From HXMU1420-13 sp965601825 (lineage in GTDB: Bacteria; Bacteroidota; Rhodothermia; Balneolales; Balneolaceae): a stretch of DNA of 64,000 bases. Location: NCBI GenBank assembly GCA_965601825.1, contig OZ271839.1, positions 1,736,001-1,800,000 on the forward strand, in the 5' to 3' direction. Below are positions 9,266-15,945 of the stretch, in pieces. The notes under the pieces are model-generated. The model ran no database searches. It was not told where the DNA came from and was given only the letters and a program-made list of their open reading frames with translations. Position numbers and translations under genes: made by a program. Every line of letters begins with the position of its first letter. Position 1 is the stretch's first letter.

Positions 9266-9464
9266 AAAAAGATATTTACCGGTTCGCCTTTGTGTATTTG
9301 AATGTGTTCGTGATTGACTTTAGAAGTCTTCACAAAGTTCAAATTAAGCAGGATTTTTATAGTTTGACGAAAAAAAGCAATTACTAACAGTCTGGGGTAT
9401 TCGCAGGTTTTTGTTTACCCTTTAACTCAATCAATAATTCCCCTTCCGTTCAATGCAGTTTAGA

Positions 9465-10196
9465 TTATATTGCATTTTCGTTTAGCTGAGCTAGTTTTTG
9501 CGATAAATCTTTAATCAATTGTTTGGCGGCTGGCTCGGTACTTTGTTTCAACTCTTCAATGATTCGCCTTATCGTTTCCGGAGATTCATTTTCTTCAGGT
9601 ATAGGATTGAAACTTTCCTCTGGAGCTAATGAAAAAAATAACTGATCTGACCAATCATTTCTCTCACCATCAATCACTAAGTGAATTCGATCAGATTTAC
9701 CTGAGTTTTTAACAGAATGAAGATAGTTAACATTGGTATACCAGCATTCTCCGGGTAGCATTGTTAATTCGATGCCATCCAGTATAAATTGAACGTGTGG
9801 ATTTGTAATGATGGGTATGTGTAAACGAAAATTTCCGTCTTCATAACCCAATTTATAATCGCGATGTGGTTTTATTTCAGCGTCAACTCCTAACCTTAAT
9901 ATTCGGGCGGTGAGTATTGGACATTTAAAAGTGTCAATAACTTCTTTGAAATAATGACACTGCTTAAGAATTCGTGTTTCTGTTTTTTTTGAATCGGACG
10001 TTGAGTGTGCGAATATGTCGAGTTCGTCTCCATTATGAGCATACAATGAAATAACTTTCCAGTCTCCATTATAGTCTGCCTTATTAAAATGTGGTATCCA
10101 ATTTTCATCTACAATTAAGGATAAATCACGAACCAATTTTTCGCTGCTAAACTGAAAAGGGAACTTTAAATATTTAGTAATTTCTTGAGTTTCCAT
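9465..10196 (-). CDS. Aspartyl/asparaginyl beta-hydroxylase-like protein
   Basis: A 243-residue protein of the Asp_Arg_Hydrox (cupin, Fe(II)/2-oxoglutarate) family. The iron ligands are HRD (H111, D113) and the distal H160 in NYLHSVKN. R124 in FRLHIPI and R170 in DRIHLVID sit where the co-substrate and structural arginines are expected. It would hydroxylate an amino-acid side chain or related small substrate using oxygen and 2-oxoglutarate in the cytoplasm. The C-terminal part (about 195-243) is a charged helical extension. It lies just downstream of the cassette-like region on the same strand and could itself be mobile, but no attC-like site separates it. Confidence 0.82.
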   Translation of the reverse strand: METQEITKYLKFPFQFSSEKLVRDLSLIVDENWIPHFNKADYNGDWKVISLYAHNGDELDIFAHSTSDSKKTETRILKQCHYFKEVIDTFKCPILTARILRLGVDAEIKPHRDYKLGYEDGNFRLHIPIITNPHVQFILDGIELTMLPGECWYTNVNYLHSVKNSGKSDRIHLVIDGERNDWSDQLFFSLAPEESFNPIPEENESPETIRRIIEELKQSTEPAAKQLIKDLSQKLAQLNENAI

Positions 10197-10295
10197 TCTT
10201 AATGCTGATGTGACTTAATGCCAAAAAATTTAATAGGATTGGTTATGCTCAGAATCCCGATGGATGTTACTGTTAGCTATTTTGTATCTGGTTTT

Positions 10296-10808
10296 TTAGT
10301 CCGTTTCAAATCCATAAATAGTGGTCTGCATTCCGGCAATTTTCCAATCCCCATTTACCTTTTCCATAAGTCGGGTTTCACGCTTTAATCCGCGAAGTGA
10401 GTCCTGCTGCTCGAAAGTGACCCAAGCTCCATTACCATAAAGCCTTACATTGATATCATCCAATAACTCAGGAACCGGTTCGGGTTCCGGATGTTCCTCA
10501 ATGAATGTTTTAACGAACTGGCTTATTTCTTCCCAACCAATGGATTCCGAGAAAGTACTATCTGTAAAATTCATATAGACTTTAGAGATGCTTGGATCGT
10601 GTACCCAGTTTTTCGTCCAAGCTTCATAATCTCGTTGGAAAGCATCTTTTGTTTCGTTGTTCAGTCTCTCTAAAATAGCTTGCTTTTCCAATTCAGGATC
10701 TATGTGCTCACTGTCATTCTTATAATTTGTAGTGTCAATCTTTTCACTACAACTCGCGAAAATGAATAGGGCCAATAAAAGAGTTGATAATAAAAATCCG
10801 CTTCTCAT
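10296..10808 (-). CDS. NTF2-like lipoprotein (cassette 3 gene)
   Basis: A 170-residue protein with a lipoprotein signal peptide (hydrophobic residues 4-18, lipobox FASC, C20). The mature part looks like a SnoaL/NTF2-like domain: a helical start with AFQRDYEAWTKNWVHDP, a middle EEISQFVKTFIEEHP and a final sheet WVTFEQQDS...GDWKIAGMQTTIYGFETD. It belongs to the same broad class as the secreted protein 1 kb downstream, but the two are not close copies. Its leader from the attC-like site is only 26 bases (GTTAACAACAACTT then ATG), typical of an integron cassette gene. No matching attC end is clear after its stop. Confidence 0.68.
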   Translation of the reverse strand: MRSGFLLSTLLLALFIFASCSEKIDTTNYKNDSEHIDPELEKQAILERLNNETKDAFQRDYEAWTKNWVHDPSISKVYMNFTDSTFSESIGWEEISQFVKTFIEEHPEPEPVPELLDDINVRLYGNGAWVTFEQQDSLRGLKRETRLMEKVNGDWKIAGMQTTIYGFETD

Positions 10809-10828
10809 TTTCGTGTTTTTAAGTTGTT

Positions 10829-11021
10829 GTTAACGTTCCGATATGCTGTGGGGCGTTTGTTATGTAGTTTGTTTCTGCGCTAATATAGTCGAATCTGGGA
10901 TTCGACTCATACATTTTTGATTTACAATGAGGCGTATCGCAGATTCGGCGGGGCTTCCATAATCTCTACTGATTCTTTTACCGCCAAGCCGCCCTGCAGA
11001 CATCATCGATTGTTATGCGCA
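10829..11021 (-). repeat. attC-like site A
   Basis: Read on the minus strand, the end box TGCGCATAAC (11012-11021) starts directly after the TAA of the 246-residue gene. It is followed by the unpaired AAT and an arm TCGATGATGTCTGCAGGGC (10991-11009), which pairs imperfectly with GCCCCACAGCATATCGG (10838-10854). The site ends GAACGTTAAC with the crossover GTT at 10832-10834. Inside is a perfect 9-bp hairpin (10887-10895 with 10899-10907). At about 190 bases it is longer than most attC sites, which are usually under 150. Confidence 0.55.
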
Positions 11022-11762
11022 TTATTGCACCATAGCTTGTTCTTGAAGGTTTCTTAGGAAAGATAGCAGTTGTTTTTCGTTATCTTTTTTCGGTTTAAGG
11101 TTAGTCTGGATTTCTCCCTTCTCCGTATCAGCTGTTAGCCAGATTTGGCCGTTGTTAAACTTAAGCCCAAAGTTGTTGGAATCCATCCATCCAAATTCTT
11201 TAATACTTCTCCACCATGCAAAGTTTCCTTGTTCAGTTTGTAGAAGTTCTATCGAAATGCTTTTGTTATTCTTAACATCAAGAATTTCTGCAGAGAATTT
11301 TACTGTTCGATTCTCAAGATTAATTCGTATTCTCCCTTTATGTCTTTTATTCCTACTTGATTTATAGTCTGTGTGATATACAAAATCGTAGTTGTCAGCT
11401 ATACTTTTCTTGTAAGCGTCTTCAATGCACTGCTGATCCCAATTATGTTCCTTGGCAAGTGAAGTGAGTCCTTCGTAAATCAGTTGAAGAATAGTTTTTC
11501 TTTTGGATAGTTCATCTAACTCAATGAAAGCATTTATATCGATTTTTGTTTGATAGGCATATATACTGCCAAATTGAAAATTCTTAGGTCTAGAAAATAC
11601 GTCTTCAATTTCGATATTGACACGATGTTGGAACATCTTAAGTCTGTTATTTAGATGCTTAGAAAATAACCACAATACCTCTCTATAGAAGGGCATGACT
11701 TCATCTTGTTTAACGTCTGGGTACCTGACATAAATTTCTAAAAGTGGGTTAAGAAAGTTCAT
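11022..11762 (-). CDS. Hypothetical protein, cassette 2 gene
   Basis: A 246-residue protein I do not recognise. It has no signal peptide or membrane segment. The N-terminal half is helical and basic/aromatic (PFYREVLWLFSKHLNNRL), and the middle has a strongly basic patch SSRNKRHKGRIR (about 135-146). The C-terminal half is predicted beta-rich with three tryptophans (FAWWRSIKEFGWMD) and ends in a helix. The start is the ATG at 11762; an earlier ATG at 11769 is out of frame and stops after six codons. It fills the cassette between sites B and A: its leader is 19 bases and its TAA touches the attC-like box. Function unknown; cassette genes are often orphans. Confidence 0.7.
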   Translation of the reverse strand: MNFLNPLLEIYVRYPDVKQDEVMPFYREVLWLFSKHLNNRLKMFQHRVNIEIEDVFSRPKNFQFGSIYAYQTKIDINAFIELDELSKRKTILQLIYEGLTSLAKEHNWDQQCIEDAYKKSIADNYDFVYHTDYKSSRNKRHKGRIRINLENRTVKFSAEILDVKNNKSISIELLQTEQGNFAWWRSIKEFGWMDSNNFGLKFNNGQIWLTADTEKGEIQTNLKPKKDNEKQLLSFLRNLQEQAMVQ

Positions 11763-11771
11763 TATTCATTT

Positions 11772-11908
11772 TGCGCATAACGGCTCCGGCTAAGAAACGT
11801 AGGGATTTCGAGGCTGCGTTTTCGTCCACCGGACGAGAACAAAGTTAGAAATCGCAAGTTTCGAAAAAGGGATTAACCCCTATGTTTTCTTAGCCATTGT
11901 TGTGCCTA
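11772..11908 (-). repeat. attC-like site B
   Basis: On the minus strand: box TAGGCACAAC (11899-11908), unpaired AAT, arm GGCTAAGAAAACATAGGG (11878-11895), a variable middle, then arm CCCTACGTTTCTTAGCC (11788-11804), unpaired GGAGC, and CGTTATGCGC with the crossover GTT at 11779-11781. The two arms pair along their whole length apart from one bulge and one mismatch. The middle contains a 10-bp stem (11818-11827 with 11831-11840, one mismatch) around ACC. The order box-AAT-stem-GGAGC-GTT with unequal unpaired bases copies the strand-selective architecture of attC sites. Length 137 bases. Confidence 0.65.
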
Positions 11909-12286
11909 GTTTTTTTCTTTTTTAGATTCTAACTTCATTGTATTTATTGGTTCTGATTGGTCTCGATAATAACCAACTACTTCGTTTTTGTCTGGTTTGT
12001 CAACTGAATACTCAATCAAAATTTTGTCTCCTATTTTTTGAAGTCCTTCTCTTTGTCCTGCTTTGAATTTATCTGTGTAAGTGCTGTCATTCGCTTCAAA
12101 TTCATAAGTCACTAATTGAAGACGATATCCTTTTACTCCATAAGTCCATTCAGTATTTGTCACCGTACCTTTTGTTTTTTCTGTCTCGTCGAAAAGGAAG
12201 AATGTCGGTAGTTCAAAGTGGTTAAAACCCAAGTAGAAAACTAGTCCAATGAATAGTAAGGCGAATATGTATGGAGCAGTTTTCAT
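11906..12286 (-). CDS. DUF3592-like membrane-anchored protein, cassette 1
   Basis: A 126-residue protein with an N-terminal membrane segment (about 5-22, IFALLFIGLVFYLGF) and then a small beta domain. The pattern KGTVTNTEWTYG...YRLQLVTYEFEANDSTYTDKF...IGDKILIEYSVDKPDKNEV resembles DUF3592-type domains: a strand pair, a conserved Y-x-F turn, and G-x-x-x-x-V-x-Y before a Pro-rich end. The function of that family is unknown. Its ATG overlaps the stop of the upstream 94-residue gene by four bases, so they are translationally coupled. Its TAG stop codon is also the first three bases of the attC-like box of site B. Confidence 0.68.
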   Translation of the reverse strand: MKTAPYIFALLFIGLVFYLGFNHFELPTFFLFDETEKTKGTVTNTEWTYGVKGYRLQLVTYEFEANDSTYTDKFKAGQREGLQKIGDKILIEYSVDKPDKNEVVGYYRDQSEPINTMKLESKKEKN

Positions 12287-12567
12287 ACGCTTTCTTTTGT
12301 CCTTATCTGTCTACGTTTAAAAAACGCAAAAATGAAACCTGCGATTATATGTCCGAGAATGACGGACACAATTAGAATTAATTGTCCCAATCCGTAAGGG
12401 TCAGTTCCTAAAAAGTCGAGTTTCGTTTGAGTCAGCAAAGTCAGATAGCCGATTAGAATTATCAAATTAATCAGAAAAAACGCCCAAAATTTTGTCCACC
12501 GAGACAGCCAATAAAGACTTATCATCCAAAGTCCAAGCGGTATCATAATTACTAACGCGATTTCCAT
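12283..12567 (-). CDS. Small integral membrane protein, cassette 1
   Basis: A 94-residue protein with three predicted membrane helices: about 5-20 (VIMIPLGLWMISLYWL), 27-45 (FWAFFLINLIILIGYLTLL) and 60-82 (LGQLILIVSVILGHIIAGFIF). The C-terminus is basic (KRRQIRTK), which by the positive-inside rule faces the cytoplasm. I do not recognise a family. It is the first gene of cassette 1, starting 20 bases after the crossover GTT of site C, and overlaps the DUF3592-like gene by four bases. The two probably act together in the membrane; no substrate can be suggested. Confidence 0.62.
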   Translation of the reverse strand: MEIALVIMIPLGLWMISLYWLSRWTKFWAFFLINLIILIGYLTLLTQTKLDFLGTDPYGLGQLILIVSVILGHIIAGFIFAFFKRRQIRTKESV

Positions 12568-12577
12568 TTTTTCAAAT

Positions 12578-12630
12578 TAGGCACAACATTGGCATAACAC
12601 GCACTGAGTTCATGTTATCCAAGTTTCATC
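12578..12630 (-). repeat. attC-like site C (short)
   Basis: On the minus strand ATGAAAC (12624-12630) and TT are followed by GGATAACA, a 13-base loop, TGTTATGCC, AAT and GTTGTGCCTA (12578-12587). GGATAACA pairs with TGTTATGCC with one bulged base. The AAC/GTT cores lie at the two ends as in attC, but the whole is only about 50 bases, smaller than usual. Its GTTGTGCCTA end is identical, in reverse complement, to the end box of site B, which is what the cassette model predicts. It may be a degenerate or truncated site. Confidence 0.42.
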
Positions 12631-12991
12631 TTTAAGTTTTATTCATTATATCCTCATAAAATAGCAGGATAAGAGGAATAAACAGTATTTGTTTATAAAG
12701 CACAAACATGCACTTATTCTTAAAAGGCTTAGTCCAATGTTGATTGATTTGAATCAAAATGGTTTAGGTATTCTCAGCCTACTACGAAGCTATTGAACCT
12801 CAAACTTGGCACCATTCTTTAGTTAAATTTGAGCCAGTTTTTAAATGATGCCTATTGGGATGAAAAAACATCGGGATGTTTTCTTAAAAACATTTAAATG
12901 ATTTCTCTAAAACATCGAAATGTTTTTTGTAATGCAACTGTATGTTTTTGGGGAAGTGTGCCGGAACTGTTAGTTCTGGCTTATGGAATTA
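12631..12991. repeat. Intergenic stretch with tandem small palindromes
   Basis: No gene was found here. The stretch contains AAAACATC-GG-GATGTTTT (12865-12882), CATTTAAATG (12891-12900) and AAAACAT-CGAA-ATGTTTT (12909-12926): three palindromes in 62 bases, two of them sharing the same arms. Further on, CCGGAACT-GTT-AGTTCTGG (12961-12979) lies just after the stop of the ankyrin gene. It could act as a processing signal, but it lacks a T-run on the minus strand. The 94 bases of this gap nearest to site C could be the remains of another cassette. Confidence 0.4.
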
Positions 12992-13450
12992 CTATTCCTT
13001 CGTGGTGTTATGCAATCTTATTAATTCATTTGATTCGGATGTATTGAAAGATTTCATAATTCGATCAGATATTAAACTAGTATCAGCACCATTTTCTAAT
13101 AGCCATTTTAGAATAGTAGTATCTCTTTGATTGTATGCTGTAATGATTGAGGTATTAAGTAGTTGTCCATTGTTGATATTAACGTCTACTCCATGACTGA
13201 TTGCAAATTTCAAACCTTCAAGTTCATTGTTGTGAACTGAATAATAAGTTCCCTGATATCCATAATTTGAAAGGTCTCCACCAAGAGATAGAAGGTATTC
13301 CGCAGTTTCGATTTGGGAGTACGCGATTGCATTTTCCAGCGCAATATCAATTTCGGGTTGGGTATGACCTTTTTCCAAAAGCTCTTTTAATTCTTTCAGG
13401 TCTTCATCGCCGGCATAAAGTTCAATTTTTGAGTTTCTGGATAGTTTCAT
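12992..13450 (-). CDS. Ankyrin-repeat protein
   Basis: A 152-residue protein made of degenerate ankyrin repeats. Recognisable units are IEIAL-type helices followed by QIETAEYLLSLGGDLS, ELEGLKFAISHGVDVN and DTTILKWLLENGADTS, each about 33 residues. There is no signal peptide, so it is probably cytoplasmic. Ankyrin repeats bind other proteins, so this is likely an interaction or inhibitor module. It starts three bases after the stop of the M23 peptidase gene, so the two are one transcript and may work as a pair. The repeat number (about four) is small but complete. Confidence 0.8.
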   Translation of the reverse strand: MKLSRNSKIELYAGDEDLKELKELLEKGHTQPEIDIALENAIAYSQIETAEYLLSLGGDLSNYGYQGTYYSVHNNELEGLKFAISHGVDVNINNGQLLNTSIITAYNQRDTTILKWLLENGADTSLISDRIMKSFNTSESNELIRLHNTTKE

Positions 13451-13453
13451 CGA

Positions 13454-14113
13454 TCAGTACTTAAATAGGAAGTAGGGGGAAGGGAAATACTGTTCTACTT
13501 TAGGCATTAATTCGGGTGAAATATAGCCCCAATCGGTGTATCCGGCATTCACTGCATCCTGGGTAAGAATCTGAAGATGAGTATGACAAAACCATCCACC
13601 ACTGTCACTTTCTTTTCCAATGCGAGCAAATTCTTGTCCGGCTGAAATCTTATCACCTACATGTACTAAATGAGGAGTTTTTAAATGACCATAGAATGAG
13701 TAAAAGACCACTCCATTGACCTCATGTTTTAGCATGATAAATCCTCCATAATTACCAATCTTGGTCTCCTTTCCAGTCGTATAGACTTCTGCATCTAAAG
13801 GAGTAAACATGGGCGTATTAAAAGGCACGATGATATCCAATCCAAGATGATAATACCTTTGCTCTTCAATAATATTGGGATAATCTCTCAGCATATTTTT
13901 TCGCTCTTCAAGGTATTTACCAATTCCCCACGTAAGCGAAGATTGTTTTAATTCATCAAATACCATCTGATTGAAAGTGTCGAAATCAGAAGTATTGTAT
14001 TCCAGTGTTTTTGGATTATTGGACGAAAAATCAAAAATGTAAGGCCGACCTTTCAGATAACTACCAAACAATGGATAGATATCAACGCCGTATAAATTTA
14101 AAGGATAGTACAT
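13454..14113 (-). CDS. M23 family metallopeptidase domain protein
   Basis: A 219-residue protein with an LytM/M23 domain at about 85-190. The zinc motif HLGLD has H89 and D93, the catalytic histidine is H143 in YGHL, and CHTH has H177 and H179. All the residues needed for a Gly-Gly or D-Ala endopeptidase are therefore present. The N-terminal 80 residues are of unknown type (YPLNLYGVDIYPLFGSY). Unusually, there is no signal peptide, so it either acts in the cytoplasm on a non-murein substrate or leaves the cell by another route. It is followed after three bases by the ankyrin gene, possibly its partner or immunity protein. Confidence 0.82.
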   Translation of the reverse strand: MYYPLNLYGVDIYPLFGSYLKGRPYIFDFSSNNPKTLEYNTSDFDTFNQMVFDELKQSSLTWGIGKYLEERKNMLRDYPNIIEEQRYYHLGLDIIVPFNTPMFTPLDAEVYTTGKETKIGNYGGFIMLKHEVNGVVFYSFYGHLKTPHLVHVGDKISAGQEFARIGKESDSGGWFCHTHLQILTQDAVNAGYTDWGYISPELMPKVEQYFPSPYFLFKY

Positions 14114-14226
14114 TTCAAAAAGGTAGGGCGAAAAACTAAAGAATCTAAAACTTGTCTCTTAAAAATAGCTTCAAACTGATAGCCAAGCTTCGATATGTTC
14201 TTTCATGAGGCAATCTGAGGAGTATT

Positions 14227-15000
14227 TTACTTCTGTAATTTCTCAATCATTTTATCAAATCGAGAATCCATACAAACACTTAGATCTGTAGTCATAAACT
14301 TACCATCCAGGAATAAGCTAAAAATGGTAGCAGGACTTGGTGCATTTTGGGCATCTTTCATAGTCTCCAGTTTAATCACTTTCAATGGAAGTTTTCTCTT
14401 TTCCGCTGTCTCCACCATTGATTCCAGCGCATGATATTCCGCGAATGGACATCTGTTTGAGTAATAAACGACTAATCCTTCTTTATCAGGACATTCTCCG
14501 CTTCTCACAGAATCATTGAATGTAGGTTTTTTAGCATGATCATTGAATCTAAGTGCTAACAAACTAAAGCCACTTGATATTCTTTCTACTTCTTCAAATC
14601 CCTGTCTCAATAGCCATTTGGGATCACTCATAAAAGTGAATTTTTTAGTCCCAACAACCGTAACAAGTCCATCCTTATTCTGCGATTTCGCATCATCAAT
14701 AGCTGATTTTAAAAGAGCCTTTCCGTATCCGTTCTTCTTGTATTTTCCTGATACCCAAAAACAATTTACGTTCAAATAATTGGGTGCGGTTATTGGTAGC
14801 CAGGCGTTTTCTGCCGGTCCGTATTCGATGAATACTTTGGCTCTTGCATCAAGTCGTCTGAAGACATAGCCATTTTCAAATTCCTTTTTTAACCAGTCTT
14901 TTTTTGCCTGATAACTGTCGGCACATTTTTTATCAGAAATAGCACAACAGATATGTTCGGAAGCAATGTTTTCGGCATTTAATTCGATGAAGTTTTCCAT
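14227..15000 (-). CDS. GNAT acetyltransferase with YoaP-like C-terminus
   Basis: A 257-residue two-domain protein. Residues about 1-150 are a GNAT domain with the acetyl-CoA loop in KKNGYGKALL (88-97). Residues about 170-257 look like the YoaP-like domain, with thioredoxin-type features: the strand EGLVVYYSNRCPF with Cys184, and a cis-Pro-like segment SPATIFSLFLDGKFMTTDL. The same fusion is known in Bacillus YoaP and in many Bacteroidota. Cytoplasmic. The acetylated substrate is unknown. It stands alone, 113 bases from the M23 gene. Confidence 0.82.
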   Translation of the reverse strand: MENFIELNAENIASEHICCAISDKKCADSYQAKKDWLKKEFENGYVFRRLDARAKVFIEYGPAENAWLPITAPNYLNVNCFWVSGKYKKNGYGKALLKSAIDDAKSQNKDGLVTVVGTKKFTFMSDPKWLLRQGFEEVERISSGFSLLALRFNDHAKKPTFNDSVRSGECPDKEGLVVYYSNRCPFAEYHALESMVETAEKRKLPLKVIKLETMKDAQNAPSPATIFSLFLDGKFMTTDLSVCMDSRFDKMIEKLQK

Positions 15001-15121
15001 AACACGTGCATTTATTCTATGATACTAATGCAATAACATGAAGAAATAACGAATTAATATTTTAGTATAAACATGTACCTAATTACAAAATTGAGTAAAC
15101 CTGATAGTCTTCTTGGCTACT

Positions 15122-15877
15122 CTAATAAAAGACCCTTTCAACAAACCAGAAAATACCTATAAAGGCAATCATTAGTGATGCCGGGATCTGCACTCTTTGT
15201 CGGTACCAGTCTTTTTTTCGAATATACCATACTAGCAAAGCTGCTGTGAGCAAGACCATTAATTGGCCGAGTTCAACACCAATATTAAACGCTAATAAAA
15301 GAGGAACCAGGTTACCTTTTGGTAATCCATATTGAGTTAACACAGCCGCAAATCCCAATCCGTGTAAAAGGCCAAAGCAAAAAACTATGAACGGTCGCCA
15401 CTTATTTGTTTCTTTAAACGCACAATTTTCTATAGCTATCCATACAATAGAAAGTGCTATGATCGGTTCAACAATTGAAGCCGGTACCTGCATTATTCCT
15501 AGAGCGGCAAGTGCAAGTGAAACGCTGTGAGCTAATGTAAAAGCTGTAACCTGCCAAAGTAATGATCCTAGTATGAGGCTAGAAAAAAAGAGTCCAAGAA
15601 CGAATAGAATATGATCTAAACCTTTTGGGATAATGTGCTGCACACCTGCCTTGATGAATAAATAAAATTTTTGTTCCCAATCCATAGCTGCCAATCTTCT
15701 CATACGTTGACGCTTTAAAGCAGCTTCATACTCAGCCGACATTTGTTGATCCTGGAAGCTTAACTGACCTTGTTCTATTTCCTGAATAATAAGAACTGGG
15801 TCATCATGAGCATGTGTTTGAGTCAGAAACCCCGATAATAGGCAGAAAATAAAAGTAAGTGTTATAAGTAGCTTCAT
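15122..15877 (-). CDS. HupE/UreJ-like membrane protein
   Basis: A 251-residue protein with an N-terminal signal peptide (cleavage after THA, residue 23) and a soluble stretch to about residue 70. Six membrane helices of the HupE/UreJ_2 type follow. Conserved histidines lie in the expected places: H81 and H89 in HIIPKGLDH, H117 in LAHSVSL and H172 in LLHGLGFA. Family members are nickel/cobalt-type permeases associated with hydrogenase and urease, but many Bacteroidota copies stand alone, as here, so the metal is uncertain. It is transcribed after the M3 peptidase gene, with a strong terminator between them, so it needs its own promoter. Confidence 0.83.
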   Translation of the reverse strand: MKLLITLTFIFCLLSGFLTQTHAHDDPVLIIQEIEQGQLSFQDQQMSAEYEAALKRQRMRRLAAMDWEQKFYLFIKAGVQHIIPKGLDHILFVLGLFFSSLILGSLLWQVTAFTLAHSVSLALAALGIMQVPASIVEPIIALSIVWIAIENCAFKETNKWRPFIVFCFGLLHGLGFAAVLTQYGLPKGNLVPLLLAFNIGVELGQLMVLLTAALLVWYIRKKDWYRQRVQIPASLMIAFIGIFWFVERVFY

Positions 15878-15888
15878 ATGGAAAGGAA

Positions 15889-15926
15889 AGCTAAAACAAA
15901 CTCAGCTCGACATTCCGAGCTGAGTT
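15889..15926 (-). terminator. Rho-independent terminator after the M3 peptidase gene
   Basis: On the minus strand AACTCAGCTCG pairs perfectly with CGAGCTGAGTT (11 bp, 15899-15926), followed by TGTTTTAG. It lies 20 bases after the peptidase stop codon. Confidence 0.85.
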
Positions 15927-15945
15927 CCTGTAATATTATTGATAA

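Larger units (their letters stand above)
10296..12630 (-). mobile_element. Integron-type gene-cassette array without integrase
   Basis: Three attC-like sites (10829-11021, 11772-11908, 12578-12630) separate minus-strand genes that begin 19-26 bases after each site. The two complete cassettes, cut at G|TT, would be 11781-12586 and 10834-11780. Each starts with a sequence exactly complementary to its own terminal box over 10 bases: GTTGTGCCTA with TAGGCACAAC, and GTTATGCGCA with TGCGCATAAC. This is expected if each cassette once circularised, because the R' half of an attC site is supplied by the cassette's own 5' end. No integrase gene or attI is in the window, so the array would be classed as a CALIN (cluster of attC sites lacking integrase). 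The sites are not perfect GTTRRRY matches, and a covariance-model search was not possible. Confidence 0.6.

Noticed and set aside
10197..10295. Possible fourth attC-like site after the cassette 3 gene
   Set aside because: GCATAACCAAT occurs here on the minus strand, but it does not complement the start of cassette 3 (GTTAACAACA) and no paired arm was found; at best a degraded site.
12942..13130. Plus-strand frame opposite the ankyrin gene
   Set aside because: It is antisense to a gene with clear ankyrin repeats and has no family features of its own.
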